Source: Australimonas brisbanensis (GTDB lineage Bacteria; Chloroflexota; Dehalococcoidia; Lucifugimonadales; Australimonadaceae). Taken from it: a stretch of DNA of 64,000 nucleotides. The stretch spans positions 62,001 through 126,000 of the forward strand of contig JAYQTA010000004.1 in the NCBI GenBank assembly GCA_038147155.1, written 5' to 3'. Positions 10,900 through 19,557 of this stretch are shown one piece after another. How positions within the stretch are numbered: the stretch's first letter is position 1; each line of letters begins with the position of its first letter. Below the pieces are notes generated by a model, which saw only the letters and a list, made by a program, of their open reading frames with translations, was not told the DNA's origin and did not search any database. A program made the position numbers and the translations under genes.

Positions 10900-11706
10900 G
10901 TGATCCGGCGCATCGGCATCGTGGGCTGCGGGGCCATCGCCCAGGCCATCCTGCTTGCCGTGGACGACGGCCTGCTGGACGTGGAGGTGGCGGGCGTCAC
11001 CTCCCGCACCGAGGCCAAGGCCCGCGCGTTCCTCGCCACCCTCAAGCGTCCCGTGCCCTACGTGGACAGTGTGGACGCGCTGGTGGCTGAGTCCGACCTG
11101 CTGGTGGAGGCCGCCGGGGGGCACGTCGTCCCGGCCCTCGCCGACGCCGCCTTCGGAGCGGGCAAGGGCCTCATGCTCATCAGCGTGGGCGCCCTCATCG
11201 CCAACCCGGACATCATCGAGCGCGCCCGCTCAAGCGGTGTCCGCCTGCTGATGCCCTCGGGCGCCATCGTCGGGCTCGACGGCATCAAGTCCGCCTCCGT
11301 GGGCCACATCGACCGCGTCACCATGACCTCCCGCAAGGGCCCCGCCGCCCTGGACGGGGCACCCCACGTGGTCAGCAACCACATCGACCTGTGGAACCTG
11401 GAGGAGGAGACGGAGATCTTCTCCGGCACCGCCCGTGAGGCGTGCGTCGGCTTCCCCGCCAACCTCAACGTATCGGCAGCCGTCTCCTTCGCGGGCGTGG
11501 GGCCCGACCGCACCACCGTCAAGATGGTGGCCGTGCCCGGCCTCACCCGCAACTGCCACGACATCGAGGTGGAGGGTGACTTCGGCCTGCTGCGCATCCA
11601 CCTGGAGAACAACCCGTCGGAGAACCCCAAGACGGGCAGGCTCACGGCCATGTCCATCATCCGCACGCTCCAGCAGGCCGTGGACCCGGTGCACCTGGGC
11701 ACATGA
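10900..11706 (+). CDS. Aspartate dehydrogenase (NadX-like) family oxidoreductase
   Basis: 268 aa, GTG start. NadX-type enzymes convert L-aspartate to iminoaspartate with NAD(P)+. The N-terminal Rossmann loop is IGIVGCGAIAQAI. The family-specific middle block PSGAIVGLDGIKSA, the GFPANLNVSAAVSFAGVGPD segment and DIEVEGDFG near the C-terminus match aspartate dehydrogenases. No quinolinate synthase or NadC is nearby, so a catabolic rather than NAD-biosynthetic role is suggested by the neighbours (epimerases, ThDP enzyme). The stop overlaps the next start (ATGA). Confidence 0.82.
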   Translation: MIRRIGIVGCGAIAQAILLAVDDGLLDVEVAGVTSRTEAKARAFLATLKRPVPYVDSVDALVAESDLLVEAAGGHVVPALADAAFGAGKGLMLISVGALIANPDIIERARSSGVRLLMPSGAIVGLDGIKSASVGHIDRVTMTSRKGPAALDGAPHVVSNHIDLWNLEEETEIFSGTAREACVGFPANLNVSAAVSFAGVGPDRTTVKMVAVPGLTRNCHDIEVEGDFGLLRIHLENNPSENPKTGRLTAMSIIRTLQQAVDPVHLGT

Positions 11707-12449
11707 ACCGCGTGCAGCCCGACCGGCTCGCGCACCTGTTGGCCTCCGGCGTGGTGGTGGGCCTTCCGCTGCTGCTGGTGCTGGAGGAGTGGGCCGCCGC
11801 CGTCACGCCCGGCTATTCGCGGGTGGGCCAGACCATCTCCGAGCTCTCCGCACCCGGTGCTCTGTACCCCGTCATCATCCACGCGACGTTCATGACCAAC
11901 GGTCTGCTGGTCCTGGCGCTGGGCGTTGGGGTGGCGCGGGTGCTCGGGCACCACTGGCCGGGCAGGCTCACCGCCCTCTTCCTGCTGTTCTACGGGGTGG
12001 CGTACCTGGTCTCCGGTATCTTCCCAGACGACTCAGAACGAGTGCTGCCTGGCCGCCTCACCGAGAACCTCGTTCATGACCTCACTGCCCAGGCAGGCGT
12101 CGCCTCGGTCATGGTAGCGCTGGCCGCAGGCGCCTGGGCCATGGCGCACGGGCGTGCCTGGCGGGGCGTCGCCTCGGTCATGGCAGCGCTGGCCGCAGGC
12201 GCCTGGGCCATGGCGCACGGGCGTGCCTGGCGGGGCGTCGCCTCCCTGGGGCTGGGGGCCCTGGCGGTGGACGCTGCGCTGGTGGTGCCGCTCCTGGCCG
12301 ACTGGTGGCTGGGCTACCACGGCCCCTTCGAGCGGGTGATGTTCCTCGTCACCCTGGCGTGGGTTGAGCTGCTCGCCCTGCGGGTGCGCCGCGCCGCCGC
12401 CCCGGCGCGCTACCATGTGGCGCAGCCAGTTGACGAGGTGCGCGGTTGA
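11703..12449 (+). CDS. DUF998-like polytopic membrane protein with internal duplication
   Basis: 248 aa. Around six to seven membrane helices are visible (ASGVVVGLPLLLVLEEWAA, FMTNGLLVLALGVGVARVL, ALFLLFYGVAYLVSGIFP and later). GYSRVGQTISELSAPGA and SGIFPDD resemble the DUF998 family; function unknown. Residues 132-177 are a 23-residue segment repeated twice with a single V/A difference, adding an extra hydrophobic segment that should disturb topology. The start overlaps the previous stop, and the stop overlaps the TTG of the next gene. Confidence 0.72.
   Translation: MNRVQPDRLAHLLASGVVVGLPLLLVLEEWAAAVTPGYSRVGQTISELSAPGALYPVIIHATFMTNGLLVLALGVGVARVLGHHWPGRLTALFLLFYGVAYLVSGIFPDDSERVLPGRLTENLVHDLTAQAGVASVMVALAAGAWAMAHGRAWRGVASVMAALAAGAWAMAHGRAWRGVASLGLGALAVDAALVVPLLADWWLGYHGPFERVMFLVTLAWVELLALRVRRAAAPARYHVAQPVDEVRG
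12096..12233 (+). repeat. 69-bp in-frame tandem duplication
   Basis: Units 12096-12164 and 12165-12233 are identical apart from one base (GTA versus GCA codon). A further ggcgtcgcct at 12234 begins a third partial copy. Because 69 is divisible by three, the reading frame of the DUF998-like gene survives. Near identity implies a very recent event or a population variant. Confidence 0.95.
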
Positions 12450-14044
12450 ACAACGCGGAACTGCTGGTGCGGGGGTTGGAGCGCATGGGGGTGCGCTGGG
12501 TGTTCGGTGTGCCCTCCGGCCCCGTGCTGCCATTGATCGAGGCGCTGCGCCGCTCGCAGACGGTGGACTTCGTCCTCACCGCCACCGAGACCAGCGCCGG
12601 GTTCATGGCCGAGGCCGTGGGGCGTCTGACCGGTGTGCCGGGGGTGTGTGTCTCCACCGTGGGCCCCGGCGCCACCAACCTGGCCACCGGCGTGGGTGGG
12701 GCATGGCTCGACCGCTCTCCCGTCATCGCCATCACCGCCACCTACCCCACGCGCCAACTGGAGCGGCGCACCCAGATGCTCATCGACCACCGCGCGCTCT
12801 TCGCCCCCCTCACCAAGGGAAGCGAGCGGCTCGCTGCGGGGAGTGTGGCAGCGGGCCTGGAGCGCGCCGCGAGCCTGGCCACCTCCGAGCCGCCGGGCCC
12901 CGTGTTCCTGGAGCTGCCGGAGGACGTGGCCGTGGCCGAGGCGACCGAGACCGACGCGCCGTTCCCCAAGCCCGATCCGCAGCGGGGCGCGCCAGACGAT
13001 GTGGCCGAGCGCGTCGGGGCCCTGCTCGAGGGTGCGCGCCACCCCCTGGTGGTGGCGGGGCTCACCTTCACCCGCGCCCATCAGCGCGAGTTGCTGGCCC
13101 GCTTCTGCCAGCGTCACGCCATCCCCTTCGTCACCACGCTCCATGCCAAGGGGTTCATCCCTGAATCGCTGCCGGGCGCGCTGGGCGTCATGGGCCGCGC
13201 GCGCCGCACGGACGTCGCCCGCGCCATCGCCGGGGCAGACCTCATCCTGGCAGTGGGCTTCGACCCGGTGGAGATCGATTACGAGGACTGGGCGAGCGCC
13301 ACGCCCGTGGCGCACCTGTCCACGGAGCCCGTGCAGGCAGGCACCGGCATCACCCTGGCCTACCAGGCGGTGGGCGGCATGGATGCGCTGCTGGAGGCGC
13401 TGGACGCCATCCCTGCGCGCGAGAACGGCTGGGACCAGGCCGAGTGGGCGGCGCACAGGGAGGCGCTGGACGGGGCGCTGCGGCCCGCCATAACGGGCTT
13501 TGCCGCCCACCAGGCGCTGGACGTGCTGCGCGAGCGCCTGCCCGCCGACGCCATCCTGGCCTACGACGTGGGCGCGCATACCCACCAGATCGCCACCCAG
13601 TGGCGCACGGACCTTCCCCACACCGCCGTCGCCACCAACGGCTGGTCGTCCATGGGCTACGGCATGCCCGCCGCCTACGCCGCCAAGCTGGTGCACCCGG
13701 AGCGCACCGTGGTGGGCGTGGTGGGCGACGGGTGCTTCCAGATGACCGCGGGCGAACTGGCCACCGCCGCCCGGCTGGGGCTGCGCGTGCCCCTGGTGGT
13801 GCTGGACGACGGCTGGCTGGGGCTCATGAAACTCAAGCAGGAGCGCGGCGGCTACGGGCACTCCGGGGTGGTGCTGGGCGAGCGCGTTCCCCCGCCCGCG
13901 CACTACTTCGGCGTGCCGGTGCGCGCCGCCCACGACCCGTCCTCCTTCGCCGAGGCGCTGGAGTGGGCGCTGGCCCAGGAGGGCCCCAGCGTCATCCAGG
14001 CCGTCATCGACGTGGAGGGGTACTCGGCCACCGTCTTCGACTGA
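12446..14044 (+). CDS. Thiamine diphosphate-dependent enzyme, acetolactate synthase-like
   Basis: 532 aa, TTG start overlapping the previous stop (TTGA). Three-domain ThDP fold: the Pyr domain has the catalytic glutamate (ATETSAGFMAEA, about residue 50), the central domain spans about 190-330, and the PP domain has the metal site GDGCFQMTAGELATAARLGL. At the end of that motif the usual Asn-Asn is Asp-Asp (VVLDDGWLG), which is unusual. It lacks the FAD-site features of a clear IlvB, and no ilvN lies nearby, so it may be a decarboxylase, benzaldehyde lyase-like or sulfoacetaldehyde acetyltransferase-like enzyme. Substrate unassigned. Confidence 0.82.
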   Translation: MNNAELLVRGLERMGVRWVFGVPSGPVLPLIEALRRSQTVDFVLTATETSAGFMAEAVGRLTGVPGVCVSTVGPGATNLATGVGGAWLDRSPVIAITATYPTRQLERRTQMLIDHRALFAPLTKGSERLAAGSVAAGLERAASLATSEPPGPVFLELPEDVAVAEATETDAPFPKPDPQRGAPDDVAERVGALLEGARHPLVVAGLTFTRAHQRELLARFCQRHAIPFVTTLHAKGFIPESLPGALGVMGRARRTDVARAIAGADLILAVGFDPVEIDYEDWASATPVAHLSTEPVQAGTGITLAYQAVGGMDALLEALDAIPARENGWDQAEWAAHREALDGALRPAITGFAAHQALDVLRERLPADAILAYDVGAHTHQIATQWRTDLPHTAVATNGWSSMGYGMPAAYAAKLVHPERTVVGVVGDGCFQMTAGELATAARLGLRVPLVVLDDGWLGLMKLKQERGGYGHSGVVLGERVPPPAHYFGVPVRAAHDPSSFAEALEWALAQEGPSVIQAVIDVEGYSATVFD

Positions 14045-14071
14045 CGCGGCCGCCCAGCGCAAGTCAAGGGC

Positions 14072-14077
14072 TATACT
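14072..14077 (+). promoter_or_regulatory. Putative -10 element of rph
   Basis: TATACT 30 bases upstream of the rph GTG, in the 63-bp gap after the ThDP gene. No convincing -35 hexamer is seen at 17-base spacing. Confidence 0.4.
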
Positions 14078-14107
14078 GCCCCCATCTCCATCCGGCAAGG
14101 AGGCAGC

Positions 14108-14824
14108 GTGTCGCGTATCGATGGCAGGGCCAACGACGAGCTGCGGCCCATCACCATCACCCCCAACTTCCAGCGCTTCGCCGAGGGCTCCGTGCTGGTG
14201 GAGACGGGCCTCACCAAGGTGGTGTGCGCCGCCTCCGTGGACGAGAAGGTTCCCCCGTTCCTGCGGGGACGCGGGCGCGGGTGGGTCACCGCCGAGTACT
14301 CCATGCTCCCCCGCTCCACCCTCACCCGCACCTCCCGCGAGCGCGCCAACGGCTCCGGCCGCACCCACGAGATCCAGCGGCTCATCGGCCGCTCCCTGCG
14401 CTCGGTGGCGGACCTGGGCAAGCTGGGCGAGCGCACTGTGGTGGTGGACTGCGACGTGCTCCAGGCCGACGGTGGCACCAGAACCGCGGCCATCACCGGC
14501 GCGTACGTCGCCCTCTACCAGGCCCTTCTGGGGCTGGTGCGCCACGGCGCGCTGGGCAAGGTGCCCCTCAATGGCATGGTTGCCGCCACCAGCGTGGGCG
14601 TGGTGGGCGATGACGTGCTGCTGGATCTGTGCTACGAGGAGGACTCGCGCGCCCACGTGGACTTCAACGTGGTGATGACCGACGCCGGCGAGTTCGTGGA
14701 GGTGCAGGGCACCGGGGAGGAGCGTCCCTTCCCCCGCGCCACCATGGACACCATGCTGGAGATGGCCGCCTCGGGCGTGCAGCGCCTGTGCACCGCGCAG
14801 AAGGACGCCATCGCCAACCTCTAG
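14108..14824 (+). CDS. rph: Ribonuclease PH
   Basis: 238 aa, GTG start with AAGGAGG 5 bases upstream. It is a phosphorolytic 3'-exonuclease that trims tRNA precursors. The sequence is canonical: DGRANDELRPITITPNF at the N-terminus, RGRGRGWVTAEYSMLPRST, RTHEIQRLIGRSLR and DCDVLQADGGTRTAAITGAY. The length is standard. It has its own -10-like element and no obvious functional partner; the usual neighbour rdgB is absent. Confidence 0.96.
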   Translation: MSRIDGRANDELRPITITPNFQRFAEGSVLVETGLTKVVCAASVDEKVPPFLRGRGRGWVTAEYSMLPRSTLTRTSRERANGSGRTHEIQRLIGRSLRSVADLGKLGERTVVVDCDVLQADGGTRTAAITGAYVALYQALLGLVRHGALGKVPLNGMVAATSVGVVGDDVLLDLCYEEDSRAHVDFNVVMTDAGEFVEVQGTGEERPFPRATMDTMLEMAASGVQRLCTAQKDAIANL

Positions 14825-14828
14825 CCTG

Positions 14829-14884
14829 ACGCCCCGGCTCCCCGTGCGTTCCCTCCTGTAGGGCCCGATTCCCTTCCGGGGCGT
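14829..14884. terminator. Long-loop inverted repeat after rph
   Basis: A 9-bp inverted repeat (acgccccgg / ccggggcgt) with a 38-base loop, in the rph-protease gap. It has no T-tract, so termination is only a possibility. Confidence 0.3.
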
Positions 14885-14918
14885 AGTACCGGGCAGAGCC
14901 CCTGTGAGGAGACCCCCG

Positions 14919-16010
14919 ATGCGCACCCTGTCTTTGGTCCTGCTTGCATCCCTCGCCGTGCTCCTGGCTGCCTGCACCGGCACGGCGACCCCCACCGCCA
15001 CACCGGCTGCGACACCCACCGCAGCCCCTGCTGACTCCGGGCCCGGCGCGGGCCTGCCGGACGTCGCCTCCGTGGTGGAGCGGGTGCTCCCCGGTGTCGT
15101 TCAGGTGTTGGCCACCGTGGAGCAACGCGACTTCTTCGGCCGCCTCACCGATTCCACCTCCCAGGGCTCCGGCGTGCTGTTCGACGCCGAGGGGCACATC
15201 CTCACCAACAACCACGTAGTCGAGGACGCCAAGACGGTGGAGGTCGTCCTCCACAGTGGGGAGACGATCCCCGTTGAGGTGGTGGGCACCGACCCGCGCA
15301 CGGACCTTGCCGTCCTGAAGGCCGACCCAGCCGACGTGGACGGGCTGCCCGTGGTGCCCCTGGGCGACACCGACGCCATGCGCATCGGCGATTGGGTCAT
15401 CGCCATCGGCTCCCCCCTGGGCTATGAGGGCTCCGTCACCGTGGGCATCGTCAGCTCCAAGGGCCGCTCCCTCTCCCTCGACTCTTCCACCACCCTGTAC
15501 GACCTGGTTCAGACCGACGCCGTCATCAACCCGGGCAACTCCGGTGGCCCGCTGCTGAACCTGCGGGGCGAGGTCATCGGTATCAACACGGCCATCATCC
15601 GCGGCCAGCTCGCCTCCGGTCAGCAGGCCGACGGCATCGGCTTCGCCATCAGCACCGGCACCGCGCGGCCCGTTTCCGCCCAGCTCATCACCAACGGCCG
15701 CGTGATCCGCCCGCAGCTGGGCGTGTTCATCGCGGACCTGACCCCGGCCCTGGCCGCAGAGCGCGGCATCGCCGCCTCGCGAGGCATTCTGGTCACCGAC
15801 GTCATCGCCGGCGGCCCCGCCGAGCGCGCGGGCATCCAGGACGATGACGTCATCGTCGCCATCGACGCCACGCCCGTGGCCTCCACCTCGGAGCTGATCC
15901 GCCTCTTCCTCACCGACTACCACGTGGGCGATGAGGTCACCGTCACCCTCCTGCGGGCCAGCGTGCAGCAGACGGTGACGCTGGAGTTGGAGGAGGTCAC
16001 CGGGGGCTAG
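14919..16010 (+). CDS. HtrA/DegP-like serine protease lipoprotein
   Basis: 363 aa. The ATG at 14919 is chosen because GAGGAG lies 6 bases upstream; an in-frame GTG 15 bases earlier is less likely. The lipobox is LLAAC, followed by a Thr/Pro/Ala linker. The trypsin-fold domain has the full triad: His in NNHVVE, Asp in RTDLAVLK, Ser in NPGNSGGPL. A C-terminal PDZ domain spans about 255-355 (GILVTDVIAGGPAERAGIQD). It should act as an envelope quality-control protease or chaperone. A second, PDZ-less relative is encoded at 35142-36080. Confidence 0.92.
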   Translation: MRTLSLVLLASLAVLLAACTGTATPTATPAATPTAAPADSGPGAGLPDVASVVERVLPGVVQVLATVEQRDFFGRLTDSTSQGSGVLFDAEGHILTNNHVVEDAKTVEVVLHSGETIPVEVVGTDPRTDLAVLKADPADVDGLPVVPLGDTDAMRIGDWVIAIGSPLGYEGSVTVGIVSSKGRSLSLDSSTTLYDLVQTDAVINPGNSGGPLLNLRGEVIGINTAIIRGQLASGQQADGIGFAISTGTARPVSAQLITNGRVIRPQLGVFIADLTPALAAERGIAASRGILVTDVIAGGPAERAGIQDDDVIVAIDATPVASTSELIRLFLTDYHVGDEVTVTLLRASVQQTVTLELEEVTGG

Positions 16011-16111
16011 CGGCGGGTTCCGACCCGGCGTCAGTGCAGCCGCTTCCACCCGATGGCGGGCGGGGCTAGTATGGGCGGGTTCGCCCGCGCCGCCCGCGCC
16101 CGGAGCCGCCC

Positions 16112-17419
16112 GTGGAGCAACCCGCCACGCCAACCCGCCGCCGTCCCTTCTTCGGCTGGTATATCGTCCTCGGCTCGGTGCTCACCAACGGCATCTTCTC
16201 CGCTGCTTACTTCCAGGGCTTCTCCGCACTGATCCTGCCCATCGAGGCCACGTTCGGCTGGTCGCGCTCCACCATCTCCGGCGCCGGAGCGCTGCGCCAG
16301 TTGGAGTCCGGCATCGTCAGCCCCTTCGTGGGGATACTGCTGGACCGCTTCTCGGCGCGCACGCTGGTGTTCTGGAGCGCCATCATCTCGGGCCTGGCCA
16401 TGATTGGCATGGCCTTCATGAACGGGATAGTCACCTTCTACCTGTTCTTCGTCCTCGTCTCCCTGGGCGCCTCGGGCCTGAGCCACGCAGTCACCTGGCC
16501 GGTGCTCATCGCCCGCTGGTTCCGGCGCAAGCGCGGGGTGGCCGTGGGCCTGGCGGTCATGGGCCCCATCATCGGCTCGCCCTTCGTCATCCTGAACACC
16601 TCTCTGGAGGACGCCTTCGGCTGGCGCGCCGTCCTGTTCGGCTATGGGGTGCTGATCCTGATGGGGTGCTCGCTCCTCTCGCTCCTCGCCCGTGACCGCC
16701 CGGAGCCCTACGGCCTGCGCCCCGACGGTGACCCGCCTGAGGAGGAGACGGGCACCGCCGAGGAGGCCGCCGCCCGCGAGGCCAGGCGGCGCGTCGGCAC
16801 GGGCTGGACGCTGCGCGAGGTGCTGCGGATGCGGGAGTTCTGGGTGCTCACCGCGTTCCTGGCGGGCATGTTCGTGGTGAACTCTGCGTTCCAGTTCCAC
16901 CAGATCCCCTACTTCGAGCAGGACAAGGGCTTCTCCTCGGCACAGGCCGCCACCACCCTCACGCTGGTGTTCTTCGCCTCGGGCTTCGGGCGCCTCGGCT
17001 CCGGCTTCCTGCTGGACAAGCTCGACTACCGCCTGGTGCTGGCGGTGGTCTCCACCATGATGGGCGGCGCCTTCTTGTACGTGCAGCTGGCCCCCGTCCA
17101 CGCCATCCACCAGGCGCTCCCCTTCGTGGTGCTGTTCGGCGTGGGGTTCGGCTCCATGATCCCCCTGCGCGGGGCGCTGGGCGGGCAGCTGTTCGGCACG
17201 CGCGCCATCGGCTCGGTGGTGGGGCTGCTCCAGGGCGGGGGCGTGGCAGCCGGGGTCATCGGCCCCATCTTCATGGGCATCGTCTTCGACCTGCGGGGCG
17301 ACTACTCGCTGGCCATCTGGGTGCTCATCATCGTCAGCGCCGTTATGGCCCCCGTCGCCTTCATCATGCGCTCGCCCGCAGCCCTGGCCCGGCAACGGGC
17401 CGAGTCGGGCCGTTTCTAG
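16112..17419 (+). CDS. MFS transporter, monocarboxylate/oxalate-type
   Basis: 435 aa, GTG start. About twelve membrane segments in two halves, separated by a charged loop (residues about 200-240). FGWYIVLGSVLTNGIFSAAY and a DRFSARTLVF loop after TM2 fit the monocarboxylate or oxalate:formate antiporter branch, where the loop is Asp-Arg-x-G/S-x-R. A TAGTAT -10-like element lies at 16067-16072. The substrate is unknown, probably a small organic acid. Confidence 0.82.
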   Translation: MEQPATPTRRRPFFGWYIVLGSVLTNGIFSAAYFQGFSALILPIEATFGWSRSTISGAGALRQLESGIVSPFVGILLDRFSARTLVFWSAIISGLAMIGMAFMNGIVTFYLFFVLVSLGASGLSHAVTWPVLIARWFRRKRGVAVGLAVMGPIIGSPFVILNTSLEDAFGWRAVLFGYGVLILMGCSLLSLLARDRPEPYGLRPDGDPPEEETGTAEEAAAREARRRVGTGWTLREVLRMREFWVLTAFLAGMFVVNSAFQFHQIPYFEQDKGFSSAQAATTLTLVFFASGFGRLGSGFLLDKLDYRLVLAVVSTMMGGAFLYVQLAPVHAIHQALPFVVLFGVGFGSMIPLRGALGGQLFGTRAIGSVVGLLQGGGVAAGVIGPIFMGIVFDLRGDYSLAIWVLIIVSAVMAPVAFIMRSPAALARQRAESGRF

Positions 17420-17460
17420 CGTTGGTCAGCCACCCTGCCCGTTGCCCGCTTCGCTTGATG

Positions 17461-17482
17461 GCGGGGGCCTTGCAGCCCCCGC
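17461..17482. terminator. GC hairpin after the MFS gene
   Basis: A perfect 8-bp stem (gcgggggc / gcccccgc) with a 6-base loop, 41 bases past the MFS stop. It is followed by C-rich sequence rather than a T-tract. Terminator or mRNA-end stabiliser. Confidence 0.45.
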
Positions 17483-17546
17483 GCCCCCCGGGCGCCGAGT
17501 CCGGGAGATTCTAGGGGCGTTGGTGCTGTGGTAGCGTGGCGCCGCC

Positions 17547-18046
17547 ATGCTGCCCGTACCGCTCTATCGCGCCCTGCTCGCCGCCTGCACCATCGCCGCG
17601 CTGGCTGGTGCGCTCTGGGTCTTCGCCTTTCCCCACCGCCGGGCGTCGAACTCACCTTCACGCCCGTGACCACGCCTGAGCAGACCGCCGAGGCAGGTCT
17701 GCTGGATATCAACACCGCCAGCGCGACTGAACTGGAGTCGCTCCCCGGCATCGGCCCCGTGCTGGCGGGCCGTATCGTCGCCCACCGTGAGGCCAACGGC
17801 CCCTTCGCCCGCACCGACGGGCTGCTGGCCGTGGACGGCATTGGCCCCGCACTGCTGAGCGCGGTGCGCCCCTCCGTGGCCGTGCTGTCGGTGGGGGAGG
17901 GCAACCCCTATGGGCATCCCACCGCCGCCGCTCTGGGACGCCTCGGCGCATGGGTCGCTCCGGAGCACCTTTACCGCACCGACCGCGATGGCAGCGTGGA
18001 ACTGGCCACCGACGGGACGCGTTGGTGGGCCCGGCCCTTCGATTGA
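17547..18046 (+). pseudogene. comEA: Frameshifted comEA fused to the tail of comEC
   Basis: From ATG 17547 one frame encodes a typical ComEA membrane anchor (PLYRALLAACTIAALAGALW) but stops at 17669. The helix-hairpin-helix domain (LLDINTASATELESLPGIGP) is in the -1 frame. Restoring one C in the CCCC run at 17631-17634 joins them smoothly as FAFPPPPGVELTF. After the HhH repeats the sequence turns into SVGEGNPYGHP and YRTDRDGSVEL, which is what I recognise as the end of the ComEC metallo-hydrolase domain. A deletion between homologous RPxVAV-like segments could have made the join. The region looks like a relic of a DNA-uptake operon; the single-base shift alone could be a sequencing error. Confidence 0.72.
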
Positions 18047-18072
18047 CAAGCCTCGCGGCCCATCCTGATAAT
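18043..18072 (+). promoter_or_regulatory. Promoter of ilvE
   Basis: TTGACA (18043-18048), an 18-base spacer, GATAAT (18067-18072). The -35 overlaps the end of the comEA/comEC relic. It would give a leader of about 85 bases before ilvE. Confidence 0.65.
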
Positions 18073-18164
18073 CGCCCGAAGCCGCCGCGCTGATGCGGCG
18101 CTCCCTGGCGCGCCCCGCGCGCAGGTCACGTGGCCGGCACAGCCGGAGCCAGAAAGGACGAGCG

Positions 18165-19103
18165 ATGCCTGGAGTGGCGTTCCTGAACGGGCAGTACGTG
18201 CCGTTGGAGGAGGCCAAGGTCGGCGTTATGACGCACGCCTTCCATTACGGCACCGCCGCCTTCGAGGGTATCCGGGGCAACTGGAACGCCGACGACGGCA
18301 AGATGTACATCTTCAAGTTGCGTGAGCACTACGAACGCATGCTGCGCGGGGCCAAGATGCTCCGCATGAACCTGCCCTACTCGCTGGATGAGCTGTGCGA
18401 GATCACCTTGCAGGTGGTGGAGCGCTCCGGCTTCCAGCAGGACCTGTACATCCGCCCCATGTGCTACAAGGCCGAGGAGAAGGTGGCCAACCTGAACCTG
18501 CGGGCCCTCAAGGACGGGTTCGTGTGCTTGGCGGTGCCCTTCGGCAACTACATCGACTCCGAGGGCGCCATCTCCTGCTGCGTGTCCTCGTGGCGGCGCA
18601 TCGACGACACCATGGTGCCCCCGCGCTTCAAGCTCTCGGGCCTCTACCTCAACTCCATCTTCGCCAAGACCGACGCCATCGCCGCCGGCTTTGACGAGGC
18701 GATCCTCCTGAACAACGACGGCCACGTGTGCGAGGGCAGCGGGGAGAACATCTTCCTGGTGCACGGCGATACCATCGCCACCCCCACGCTGGAGTCCAAC
18801 GTGCTGCCCGGCATCACCCGTGAGGTGGTTCTGGGGCTGGCGCGCAAGGAACTGGGCATGCTCATCGAGGAGCGGCCCGTGGACCGCTCCGAGCTCTACA
18901 CCGCCGACGAGGTGTTCCTCACCGGCACCGCCGCCCACATCCAGGGCGTGGGCAGCGTGGACCACAACCCCGTGGGCGCGGGTGGCCTCGGCCCGGTGAC
19001 GCGCAAGCTCCAGGAACTCTACTTCCCCATCGTCCGGGGCAAGAACAAGGACTACCTGCACTACTGCACGGTGGCCTCGCCCCGCGGCGTCCCCGCCGCC
19101 TAG
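18165..19103 (+). CDS. ilvE: Branched-chain amino acid aminotransferase
   Basis: 312 aa. ATG at 18165 fits homologues (FLNGQYVPLEEAKVGVMTHAFHYGTAAFEGIR). PLP class IV fold: the lysine is in PPRFKLSGLYLNS, and the late segment has EGSGENIFLVHGD and LPGITREVVLGLA. It transfers amino groups between Val/Leu/Ile and 2-oxoglutarate. The length is standard. An upstream in-frame ATG at 18093 would add a basic, unsupported extension. The two following genes are close but functionally unrelated. Confidence 0.93.
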   Translation: MPGVAFLNGQYVPLEEAKVGVMTHAFHYGTAAFEGIRGNWNADDGKMYIFKLREHYERMLRGAKMLRMNLPYSLDELCEITLQVVERSGFQQDLYIRPMCYKAEEKVANLNLRALKDGFVCLAVPFGNYIDSEGAISCCVSSWRRIDDTMVPPRFKLSGLYLNSIFAKTDAIAAGFDEAILLNNDGHVCEGSGENIFLVHGDTIATPTLESNVLPGITREVVLGLARKELGMLIEERPVDRSELYTADEVFLTGTAAHIQGVGSVDHNPVGAGGLGPVTRKLQELYFPIVRGKNKDYLHYCTVASPRGVPAA

Positions 19104-19110
19104 GCCCCCC

Positions 19111-19557
19111 GTGGCGGCCCCGCTCATCGCCGACTACGTGGTGTGGGTCTTCTGCGCCGCGGTCGGCGTCGTGCAGGTGGCGGCCGCCACCACGGGGCTC
19201 GGCGGCCTGCTGCTCGCCCGCACCCGGCCCGCCCTCTGCCGCTGGGGCGGTGCGGTGCTGGTGATCACCGCATTCGCCTGGTTCTTCGCCACCGATGAGC
19301 GCAACCTGCCCGATACGGCGGGTGGCGTGGATGGCGTGAAGCAGGTCATGTGGTTCGCCATCGGCGCGGGCGCGGGCGTCGCCGCCAGCCTGCTCGTCGC
19401 CTCCGCTCTGAACCACCGGTGGGCGCTCTCGCAGGAGCCGGGCACGCCGGATGAGGGCCTGGGGGCCCTGGCCCACGACACCTTCGCCCGCCTGCTGGCC
19501 CGCAACCTGCGGGCCGCGGTGCGCCAGCCGTCCACGCTTTGGCGAGGGGTGCGCTGA
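19111..19557 (+). CDS. Small membrane protein of unknown function
   Basis: 148 aa, GTG start 8 bases after the ilvE stop. Three hydrophobic segments (ADYVVWVFCAAVGVVQVAAA, WGGAVLVITAFAWFF, MWFAIGAGAGVAASLLVASA) are followed by a soluble C-terminal tail of about 50 residues. The stop overlaps the next start (TGATG), so it is probably translated together with the PAP2-like gene. No family was recognised. Confidence 0.65.
   Translation: MAAPLIADYVVWVFCAAVGVVQVAAATTGLGGLLLARTRPALCRWGGAVLVITAFAWFFATDERNLPDTAGGVDGVKQVMWFAIGAGAGVAASLLVASALNHRWALSQEPGTPDEGLGALAHDTFARLLARNLRAAVRQPSTLWRGVR

Noticed and set aside
12410..15019. 869-codon minus-strand frame across the ThDP and rph genes
   Set aside because: Spans two clear genes on the other strand and its product is compositionally biased with no recognisable domain.
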